Source: Euryodendron excelsum
Taxonomy: Eukaryota > Streptophyta > Magnoliopsida > Ericales > Pentaphylacaceae
Direction of reading: 5' to 3'
DNA: 64,000 bases
Assembly: GCA_033060915.1 (NCBI GenBank)
Contig: CM065384.1
Coordinates: 30,728,501 to 30,792,500, forward strand
Positions 63,501 to 64,000 of the stretch are shown piece after piece. Positions within the stretch are counted from its first letter, which is position 1, and each line of letters opens with the position of its first letter. The notes under the pieces were generated by a model that had not been told where the DNA came from, ran no database searches, and worked only from the letters and a program-made list of their open reading frames with translations. A program made the position numbers and the translations under genes.

Positions 63501-64000
63501 TCATACCAGCAAAACCTGAATTTCTTTATCATCAACTCAAATTGTGTTAAAATAGCATACACAAATTTATTAGGTTGTAACCATTTTGTGATGGTCCTTA
63601 GATCTTCCCCAGCCTAATCGCACTCTAACCAGAATTGCTCATGGTATGCCTTATTCTCTATCATGAGTATAATGTGTATTTAATTTGTATGTGTTTCAGT
63701 CATGCTGCATGTTTATTGTGCTTGATTTATATTTCAAGTGACATGCTTGGTTCATTGTATTCTTGTAGGTTATTTACATAGCACCCCTGAAGGCTATTGT
63801 CCGAGAAAGAATGACTGACTGGAGGAAGCGTCTTGTTTCTCAACTCGGAAAGAAGATGGTGCTAATTTTTGTTGCTCTATGTGCATAAATAGTTTAAGCA
63901 TAAGCTATCAAAATTAACGTGATCTTTCTGTCAGGTTGAAATGACAGGGGATTATACTCCAGATTTGATGGCTCTCTTGTCAGCTGATATTATAATTTCA
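11325..64000 (+). CDS. DExH14: ASCC3/SLH1-like Ski2-type tandem-cassette RNA helicase (plant DExH14), 5' 32 exons, 3' end outside window
   Basis: Seen: 32 exons (listed separately) splice into one open frame of 1387 codons. N-terminal region is residues 1-420. Cassette 1: Walker A APTGAGKT 462-469, TPEKWD 547-552, DEVH 573-576, SAT 610-612, FVHSRK 683-688, HHAGM 744-748, [13 protein letters not shown] 771-783, [10 protein letters not shown] 810-819, then winged helix and Sec63-like region to about 1250. Cassette 2: Walker [10 protein letters not shown] 1309-1317, IAPLKAI in exon 31. Family knowledge: ASCC3 and yeast Slh1 unwind nucleic acid 3'-5', and split collided ribosomes in ribosome quality control; ASCC3 also acts in alkylation repair. 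The [10 protein letters not shown] plus DEVH combination and the N-terminus separate it from Brr2 (DExH12/13). Relatives are about 2150-2200 residues, so roughly 64 % is present; the second DExH box lies beyond the edge. No frameshift, stop or missing motif residue was seen. Inference: functional gene. Confidence 0.95.
11550..11611 (+). CDS. DExH14: exon 2
   Basis: Acceptor TTTAG|TTC and donor AAAG|GTAACA. Encodes [20 protein letters not shown]. The intron after it is phase 1. Confidence 0.92.
11717..11885 (+). CDS. DExH14: exon 3
   Basis: Acceptor GAAG|CTTCG, donor AA|GTAAG, phase 2. Encodes [15 protein letters not shown] through RRIAEKK. Confidence 0.93.
12230..12770 (-). mobile_element. 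L1-type LINE fragment, RT C-terminus/zf-RVT (intron 3)
   Basis: Minus strand 12764-12531 reads [15 protein letters not shown]...[19 protein letters not shown], the post-RT region of plant L1 ORF2. Frameshifted continuation gives [10 protein letters not shown] and CLMWCLWRQ-like zf-RVT text down to about 12230. Antisense to the host gene. Confidence 0.75.
12890..13160 (-). mobile_element. TRIM-like element (intron 3)
   Basis: Minus strand: a repeat ending GTTAACA (13085 rightwards), then GGGTATCAAAGC, close to the initiator-tRNA-Met PBS TGGTATCAGAGC, a roughly 115-bp interior, a purine tract GATGAGGGGGG at 12970-12980, then a TGTTGGGGA start of the second short repeat. The two terminal repeats are diverged. 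Confidence 0.5.
13251..13698 (+). CDS. DExH14: exon 4
   Basis: Acceptor TGCAG|CTTAG, donor GAG|GTAATG. The largest exon (448 nt), encoding most of the N-terminal domain ([11 protein letters not shown] to KPGDE). Reading continues past both ends, but only the splice-bounded part joins in frame. All later introns in the window are phase 0. Confidence 0.95.
13810..13875 (+). CDS. DExH14: exon 5
   Basis: Acceptor GTGAAG|ATAGCT, donor TTG|GTGAGA, 22 codons ([12 protein letters not shown]...). Confidence 0.9.
14346..14450 (+). CDS. DExH14: exon 6
   Basis: Acceptor TTTCAG|CATAG, donor CAG|GTGTGA, 35 codons beginning [13 protein letters not shown]. Confidence 0.93.
14623..14925 (+). CDS. DExH14: exon 7
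   Basis: Acceptor TATAG|GTTACT, donor CTG|GTACAT, 101 codons. Holds a charged helix ([13 protein letters not shown]) and the conserved linker [17 protein letters not shown] just before the helicase core. Confidence 0.94.
15240..15575. repeat. dispersed repeat, copy 1
   Basis: Related to 46288-46560, sharing AGAGCCACTCAAAATGAG, CTTGTTGCAACCA, AAATAATTATTTAT-like and CAAACACC blocks in the same order. Family not identified. Confidence 0.55.
15615..15642. repeat. (CT)n microsatellite
   Basis: About 14 uninterrupted CT units. Confidence 0.95.
16200..16572. repeat. polypurine tract ending in poly-T/poly-G
   Basis: About 315 bp of almost pure purine (GA-rich) with a 64-bp near-repeat (AGAATAAG..ATG.GAGAGAAAAGAGAT at 16380 and 16444). 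It is followed by T-rich runs and GGGGGGGGCGGGGGG to 16572. Confidence 0.8.
16630..17190. repeat. direct-repeat pair, probable LTR remnants (minus)
   Basis: ATAGAGCCTATTTATAGGCTTAA at 16639 and ATAGAGCCTATTTGTAGGCTTAA at about 17019 start two diverged copies, each followed by TAATAACTC, CCTAAAACTCTT/CTAAAACTCTT and CCCCT.GAAGTCC-like blocks. Reversed, TATAAATAGGC looks like a copia LTR promoter. Confidence 0.4.
18697..18813 (+). CDS. DExH14: exon 8, entry to helicase cassette 1 (Q-motif region)
   Basis: Acceptor GTCAG|ATTGAG, donor CTA|GTGAGT, 39 codons. [13 protein letters not shown] is the conserved segment preceding motif I. Confidence 0.95.
18909..18968 (+). CDS. DExH14: exon 9, Walker A (motif I) of cassette 1
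   Basis: Acceptor TGCAG|GTTTGT, donor GAG|GTGTAC, 20 codons. Carries [13 protein letters not shown]. Followed by a 5.7 kb intron. Confidence 0.96.
19063..19102. repeat. (CT)n microsatellite, intron 9
   Basis: About 20 CT units. Confidence 0.95.
19764..20078. mobile_element. short hAT-like element, family A copy 1
   Basis: Termini CTAGGAAGCACAGATAC and, reversed, CTAAGAAACACAGATAC. Flanks CTTTTCGC and CTTTTTAC agree at 6 of 8 positions. GACACG/GTGTCC motifs lie just inside each end. Confidence 0.6.
20429..20556. repeat. (CT)n and (TA)n microsatellites
   Basis: CT run at 20429-20456 and TA run at about 20530-20556. Confidence 0.9.
20714..23270 (+). mobile_element. 5'-truncated L1-type LINE with target duplication (intron 9)
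   Basis: Broken RT reads [65 protein letters not shown], then [18 protein letters not shown], an FLWGG block and zf-[22 protein letters not shown]. Several stops and frameshifts make it inactive. The 12-bp AAATCCATGTAT flanks both sides (20702-20713 and 23271-23282), and the 3' end is A-rich. It lies sense to the host gene. Confidence 0.9.
23283..24041. other. intron 9, nothing recognised
   Basis: AT-rich intronic sequence without coding or repeat signals. Confidence 0.5.
24051..24228 (+). mobile_element. tRNA-derived SINE with target duplication
   Basis: Head GAGGGCAGCCTGAGC, A-box-like TGGGCACAACAATAAGG, B-box-like GGGTTCAAAAC, and the plant SINE 3' module CCTCCCTAGTCC...CTCGTGCATTGGGCTGC. 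The 9-bp CTCACAAAT occurs at 24042-24050 and 24229-24237. Pol III promoter boxes are degenerate. Confidence 0.8.
24675..24746 (+). CDS. DExH14: exon 10
   Basis: Acceptor GGCAG|ATTGG, donor AAG|GTATGA, 24 codons ending KIVYVAPMK, the start of motif Ia. Confidence 0.95.
24818..24934 (+). CDS. DExH14: exon 11, motifs Ia/Ib
   Basis: Acceptor TTAAG|GCATTA, donor CAG|GTTGTT, 39 codons. ALAAEV and [10 protein letters not shown] are seen. Confidence 0.95.
25030..25191 (+). CDS. DExH14: exon 12, DEVH box (motif II) of cassette 1
   Basis: Acceptor ATCAG|ATGATT, donor CAG|GTAAAG, 54 codons. Contains TTPEKWD and IIDEVHLL. Confidence 0.96.
25995..26082. repeat. 26-bp tandem repeat, about 3.4 copies
   Basis: Unit AGGAACTCTATTTTGGGTAA plus TTATTT, with few substitutions. 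Confidence 0.85.
26170..26810 (+). mobile_element. L1-type LINE zf-RVT remnant (intron 12)
   Basis: Frameshifted reading gives [20 protein letters not shown] (zf-RVT HC box), then [12 protein letters not shown], the usual WLERN.R.F tail of plant L1 ORF2. Confidence 0.65.
26811..28417. other. rest of intron 12
   Basis: Holds a near-perfect hairpin (27446-27535) and (CT)n at about 28049-28073. No recognisable coding sequence. Confidence 0.5.
27446..27535. repeat. near-perfect hairpin, 25-bp arms
   Basis: 27446-27470 pairs with 27511-27535 at 23 of 25 positions around a 40-nt loop. Isolated within intron 12. Confidence 0.75.
28418..28483 (+). CDS. DExH14: exon 13, SAT motif III
   Basis: Acceptor GACAG|GTAGAG, donor GAG|GTCAGT, 22 codons. 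[13 protein letters not shown] is motif III. Confidence 0.95.
28653..28805 (+). CDS. DExH14: exon 14
   Basis: Acceptor TCCAG|GTTGCA, donor AAG|GTCTTT, 51 codons. The [16 protein letters not shown] signature of Ski2-like helicases is present. Confidence 0.95.
28888..28971 (+). CDS. DExH14: exon 15, motif IV
   Basis: Acceptor GCCAG|GTTGTT, donor CTG|GTATGA, 28 codons with [10 protein letters not shown]. Confidence 0.95.
28972..30569. other. intron 15 (1.6 kb), nothing recognised
   Basis: AT-rich with A-runs. No TE domain or terminal repeat found. Confidence 0.5.
30570..30644 (+). CDS. DExH14: exon 16, followed by a GC donor
   Basis: Acceptor TTCAG|CTTGAA, 25 codons ending HPQFELIK. The donor is AAG|GCAAGG. 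No in-frame GT alternative lies nearby, and the next exon continues REVLKSRN as in relatives, so a GC-AG intron is inferred. Confidence 0.92.
30645..30735 (+). other. intron 16, GC-AG type
   Basis: 91-nt intron AAG|GCAAGG ... TTCAG|AGG, required to keep the frame FELIK-REVLK. Confidence 0.88.
30736..30867 (+). CDS. DExH14: exon 17, also followed by a GC donor
   Basis: Acceptor TTCAG|AGGGAA, 44 codons with [12 protein letters not shown] and [10 protein letters not shown]. The donor AAG|GCAAGT matches the strict GC-donor consensus. The nearby GT at 30871 would break the frame. Confidence 0.93.
30868..30949 (+). other. intron 17, GC-AG type
   Basis: 82-nt intron AAG|GCAAGT ... TTTAG|GTA, required to keep the frame GLLK-VLVCTAT. 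Confidence 0.9.
30950..31015 (+). CDS. DExH14: exon 18, motif V
   Basis: Acceptor TTTAG|GTACTT, donor AAG|GTTTGT, 22 codons: [17 protein letters not shown]. Followed by a 7.6 kb intron. Confidence 0.95.
31333..31552. repeat. 18-bp perfect inverted repeat
   Basis: TTATGTACTCTTCTATCC (31333-31350) recurs inverted at 31535-31552. The sequence right of it (31480-31700) has GACTCGGGTACGGGTGT-type motifs common in short plant repeats. Confidence 0.75.
31713..32397. mobile_element. hAT-like element, family A copy 2, perfect TSD
   Basis: Termini CTAAGGAGTACGGACAC and, reversed, CTAGGAAGCACGGACAC. The 8-bp TTTAGAAG flanks both ends (31705-31712 and 32398-32405). Clusters of GTGTCGGACACG lie within 120 bp of each end, with an AT-rich non-coding centre. 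An 8-bp duplication indicates hAT-type insertion. Confidence 0.8.
32405..32960 (-). mobile_element. RTE-type LINE, internally deleted, antisense
   Basis: Minus strand: endonuclease-end text [20 protein letters not shown] and [11 protein letters not shown], then a jump to the C-terminal module with MAEW/WLSGV and [13 protein letters not shown], which in complete elements lies more than 1.5 kb away. The RT is missing between them. Confidence 0.65.
33002..33022. repeat. (GA)n microsatellite
   Basis: About ten GA units. Confidence 0.9.
33240..34085 (-). mobile_element. Ty1/copia RT-RNase H remnant (intron 18)
   Basis: Minus strand, with stops: a [14 protein letters not shown] RT end, a DHSVFI.. 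block, MYVTDL (from YVDDI), [18 protein letters not shown]-like [24 protein letters not shown] and [11 protein letters not shown] of RNase H. Order matches copia pol. Confidence 0.75.
34102..34958. mobile_element. hAT-like element, family A copy 3, perfect TSD, host of a nested element
   Basis: Termini CTAAGAAGCATAGACA and, reversed, CAAAGAAGCACAGATA. GTGCAAAT is duplicated at 34094-34101 and 34959-34966. Subterminal GTGTCC/GACACG motifs are present. 363 bp of family B are inserted inside. Confidence 0.82.
34370..34732. mobile_element. hAT-like element, family B copy 1 (nested)
   Basis: Ends CAAGGATTAAAATTTCGTTT and, reversed, CAAGGAACAAAATTTCC. Flanking 8-mers CTTGCAAT and CTTGTAAT differ at one base. 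Confidence 0.75.
35840..36320. mobile_element. family A copy 4, left end lost
   Basis: Right end ...CCATGCCCATGCTTCTTAG matches the family terminus. The interior CACTAATTAAAATTAA block aligns with copy 3, and the left part has GTCTGACACG, GACAAGTGTCG and TGGACACAAGTG motifs. No left terminus or TSD was found. Confidence 0.55.
36321..38571. other. rest of intron 18, with a GC-rich island
   Basis: 36690-37980 is clearly GC-richer than the surroundings and has no domain I recognise. Probably an inserted element. 38040-38310 carries a coding-looking antisense stretch. Confidence 0.4.
38572..38637 (+). CDS. DExH14: exon 19
   Basis: Acceptor TCCAG|GGTACT, donor CAG|GTAAGA, 22 codons: [16 protein letters not shown]. 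Confidence 0.95.
38741..38863 (+). CDS. DExH14: exon 20, motif VI
   Basis: Acceptor CATAG|ATCTTT, donor CAG|GTAACT, 41 codons. [11 protein letters not shown] is the arginine-finger motif VI. Confidence 0.96.
38864..39802. other. start of intron 20, nothing recognised
   Basis: AT-rich intronic sequence. Confidence 0.5.
39803..40097 (+). mobile_element. TRIM (terminal-repeat retrotransposon in miniature)
   Basis: Terminal repeats 39803-39878 and 40020-40097 share TTGGAGAGCTTGATATGCAT (A for G in one) and GGGTCAAGTGGTGAC. The first ends AACA and is followed at once by TGGTATCAGAG, the tRNA-Met-initiator PBS. The second is preceded by the purine tract GATGAAGGAGGG and starts TGTTGGAG. The interior is 141 bp and non-coding. 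No TSD was seen. Confidence 0.82.
40383..40440 (+). mobile_element. SINE 3' fragment
   Basis: GTACCCTCCCCAAACC, GCAATGGCAGGGGCCTTG and GCATTGGGTTGCCC followed by T11-12 match the 3' module of the SINE at 24051. The head is missing. Confidence 0.65.
40411..41238. repeat. tandem duplication, about 405-420 bp units
   Basis: Units 40411-40830 and 40834-41238 differ at about a dozen positions over 380 comparable bases, plus A/T-run length. Both start in the SINE tail (GGGCCTTGNGCATTGGG) and end in an A-run plus TATAAAGATA. Confidence 0.9.
41590..42490 (-). mobile_element. RTE-type LINE fragment, antisense (intron 20)
   Basis: Minus strand: [16 protein letters not shown], then [15 protein letters not shown] and [16 protein letters not shown], then RT text [20 protein letters not shown] (from DLEKAYD) and EIMWRVQKE. 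This is the order of RTE ORF2. Stops and frameshifts occur, and the RT is cut after its first third. Confidence 0.75.
42520..42840 (+). mobile_element. L1-type LINE fragment (intron 20)
   Basis: Reads [20 protein letters not shown] and [16 protein letters not shown]...[11 protein letters not shown], the FWxDxWCG...NKEASV...F.R..NDWE segment of plant L1 ORF2, broken. Confidence 0.55.
42841..44116. other. rest of intron 20, nothing recognised
   Basis: No domain or repeat terminus was recognised. Confidence 0.45.
44117..44266 (+). CDS. DExH14: exon 21, winged-helix region
   Basis: Acceptor TGCAG|TTTATC, donor GAG|GTATTC, 50 codons: [16 protein letters not shown] and [12 protein letters not shown]. 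Followed by the longest intron, 8.06 kb. Confidence 0.95.
44267..46287. other. first part of intron 21
   Basis: AT-rich. 45240-45970 holds scattered degenerate copies of GCATGTATTTAAG...GAAGA.AGTTAACT, including two adjacent 39-bp units at 45851-45889 and 45890-45928. Confidence 0.5.
46288..46560. repeat. dispersed repeat, copy 2
   Basis: Same orientation and block order as 15240-15575. Sits beside a Mutator-like remnant in intron 21. Confidence 0.55.
46638..46656. repeat. poly-G run (G19) beside CCCCGCGCGGGG
   Basis: An unbroken G19 directly follows CGCCCCCGCGC and leads into (TG)n. It may be variable or miscounted in assembly. Confidence 0.85.
46766..46818. repeat. (GA)n microsatellite
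   Basis: About 26 GA units. Confidence 0.95.
48012..49440. mobile_element. non-autonomous Mutator-like element, perfect 9-bp TSD
   Basis: Ends GGGGTAATTTCACTTT on both sides, with inverted similarity continuing through AAACACATACACCC for at least 50 bp. AATAAAAAA is duplicated at 48003-48011 and 49441-49449. The interior (48230-49240) is GC-richer, CACCACC-rich and contains (CT)n(GT)n at 48901-48945. Long TIRs plus 9-bp TSD indicate MULE; no transposase present. Confidence 0.82.
49450..50802. other. intron 21 segment, nothing recognised
   Basis: AT-rich; A-rich run at 50768-50800. Confidence 0.45.
50811..51975. mobile_element. hAT-like element, family B copy 2, perfect TSD
   Basis: Ends CAAGAATCAAAATTTCGTTT and, reversed, CAAGGAACTAAATTTCGTTT. 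CTGCCAAC is duplicated exactly at 50803-50810 and 51976-51983. TTTCGRTCGAA/TTTCGGTCGAAAC motifs crowd the right 190 bp. The centre has an AT-rich part and a 51540-51780 GA-rich part of unknown origin. No transposase seen. Confidence 0.82.
52324..52536 (+). CDS. DExH14: exon 22, winged helix to Sec63 domain
   Basis: Acceptor GATAG|GTTATT, donor GAG|GTAATG, 71 codons. [15 protein letters not shown] is the conserved Ski2-like element. Confidence 0.96.
52727..52883. repeat. tandem duplication of about 75 bp (intron 22)
   Basis: Two diverged units, each TTTTTTCA(A)GCCAG...TTACGC...TTAAGCAG...AAAAGCTGTTCCC. Confidence 0.65.
52993..53148 (+). CDS. DExH14: exon 23, Sec63 domain
   Basis: Acceptor TGTAG|GTAATT, donor CAG|GTTTTT, 52 codons with [17 protein letters not shown]. 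Confidence 0.95.
53247..53471 (+). CDS. DExH14: exon 24, Sec63 domain
   Basis: Acceptor TGCAG|TTGTAC, donor GAA|GTTTGT, 75 codons with [16 protein letters not shown] and [17 protein letters not shown]. Confidence 0.96.
53553..53654 (+). CDS. DExH14: exon 25, Sec63 domain
   Basis: Acceptor GCCAG|ATATTG, donor AGG|GTATCT, 34 codons: [16 protein letters not shown] and [11 protein letters not shown], helix-hairpin-helix-like. Confidence 0.94.
53741..53821 (+). CDS. DExH14: exon 26, Sec63 domain
   Basis: Acceptor GGCAG|TTGGTT, donor AAG|GTAAAT, 27 codons: [16 protein letters not shown]. Confidence 0.94.
53924..54004 (+). CDS. DExH14: exon 27, Sec63 domain
   Basis: Acceptor CTCAG|GTGGAT, donor GAG|GTGCTT, 27 codons: [17 protein letters not shown]. 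Confidence 0.94.
54180..55521. mobile_element. non-autonomous Mutator-like element with about 60-bp TIRs (intron 27)
   Basis: Both ends read GGGTAAATTACACTGACC then TCCCTT(G/A)AGGTTACTGA and CAATAACAGA, nearly identical in inverted orientation. Flanks are A-runs, compatible with but not proving a 9-bp TSD. Interior: (CA)n 54474-54536, (TCC)n to 54612, (CT)n 54960-54984, and GC-richer text. No transposase. Confidence 0.82.
54474..54612. repeat. (CA)n followed by (CTC/TCC)n
   Basis: About 31 CA units then a 70-bp pyrimidine tract, inside the MULE-like element. Confidence 0.95.
55522..57287. other. intron 27 segment, nothing recognised
   Basis: No coding or terminal-repeat signal noticed. Confidence 0.45.
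57288..57476. repeat. 96-bp tandem duplication
   Basis: CCTTTTCCCTGAAAAATGGG starts both units (57288 and 57384); few differences between copies. Confidence 0.9.
57477..60220. other. rest of intron 27
   Basis: A 40-bp tandem pair (59381-59420 and 59421-59460, ending GAATGGATTTTAGTT/GAAATGGATTTTGGTT). Otherwise nothing recognised. Confidence 0.5.
60221..60424 (+). CDS. DExH14: exon 28, end of Sec63 domain 1
   Basis: Acceptor TTTAG|GACTCT, donor GAG|GTTGTT, 68 codons: [18 protein letters not shown] and [11 protein letters not shown]. Confidence 0.95.
60541..60657 (+). CDS. DExH14: exon 29, linker to cassette 2
   Basis: Acceptor TACAG|GGTCAC, donor CAG|GTTCGT, 39 codons: [14 protein letters not shown] and [10 protein letters not shown], the pre-motif I segment of cassette 2. 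Confidence 0.95.
60788..60910 (+). CDS. DExH14: exon 30, Walker A of cassette 2
   Basis: Acceptor TGCAG|ACTTTT, donor AAG|GTATTT, 41 codons. [18 protein letters not shown] is an intact motif I. Confidence 0.96.
61234..61530 (+). mobile_element. RTE-type LINE 3' end (intron 30)
   Basis: Reads [40 protein letters not shown] and [14 protein letters not shown], then the 3' tail CCGACCCCAAGTAGTTGGGA and TAAAGGC that ends many plant RTE elements. Stops interrupt it. Confidence 0.8.
62280..63360 (-). mobile_element. L1-type LINE fragment, antisense (intron 30)
   Basis: Minus strand, frameshifted: [17 protein letters not shown] block, [69 protein letters not shown] and [19 protein letters not shown]. 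This is the C-terminal half of plant L1 ORF2. Confidence 0.75.
63769..63858 (+). CDS. DExH14: exon 31, motif Ia of cassette 2
   Basis: Acceptor TGTAG|GTTATT, donor ATG|GTGCTA, 30 codons: [15 protein letters not shown]. Confidence 0.94.
63935..64000 (+). CDS. DExH14: exon 32 (runs off the window)
   Basis: Acceptor GTCAG|GTTGAA. Encodes [20 protein letters not shown] (motif Ib area) and is open to the last base; the exon's end is not in view. Confidence 0.93.

Noticed and set aside
1..64000. tRNA or rRNA genes
   Set aside because: No cloverleaf with intact A and B boxes and no rRNA motif seen; the only tRNA-like sequence is the degenerate SINE head at 24051.
1..64000. Integrated viral sequence
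   Set aside because: The RT remnants all carry LINE (FADD, zf-RVT) or copia signatures; no movement, coat or aspartic-protease plus RT arrangement of a pararetrovirus was recognised.

Overview
This window is plant nuclear DNA: AT-rich, full of (CT)n/(GA)n microsatellites, LTR, LINE, SINE, hAT and Mutator remnants, with GT-AG introns and a Viridiplantae-type protein. A woody eudicot or early-diverging eudicot with large introns fits best; the species cannot be named from the sequence. There is one recognisable host gene, on the + strand from about 11.1 kb to beyond the right edge.

Left of the gene (1-11 kb) is repeat-dominated intergenic DNA. It holds an LTR-like direct-repeat pair (1-393 and 2477-2857) with an inverted repeat at its borders, a tandem array of about 155 bp period (3.5-4.1 kb), a decayed antisense Ty1/copia element (RNase H/RT end at 4.9-5.6 kb, LTR-promoter-like sequence near 8.2 kb), a 3' hAT transposase remnant (9.6-9.97 kb) and a foldback MITE (10.79-11.0 kb) just upstream of the promoter.

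The gene encodes the plant ASCC3/SLH1-type Ski2-like tandem-cassette RNA helicase (Arabidopsis DExH14, At5g61140 family). I could place 32 exons joining into an uninterrupted 1387-codon frame, running from the start ATG at 11325 through the complete first helicase cassette, its winged helix and Sec63 region, into RecA1 of the second cassette, where the window ends. The exons are only about 8 % of the 52.7 kb of gene in view. The rest is introns of up to 8.1 kb carrying L1- and RTE-type LINEs, a SINE, two TRIMs, copia debris, two families of short hAT-like elements with 8-bp target duplications (one nested in the other), and Mutator-like elements with long inverted termini and gene-like interiors. 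Every intron after intron 3 is phase 0, and two neighbouring introns (16 and 17) use GC donors.

The reading frame, helicase motifs and splice sites are intact, so this looks like a live gene that tolerates heavy intronic insertion. I found no rRNA, tRNA gene, CRISPR or novel gene system. The most interesting items are the phase-0 exon architecture, the paired GC-AG introns, the Pack-MULE-like elements and the TSD-defined hAT families.
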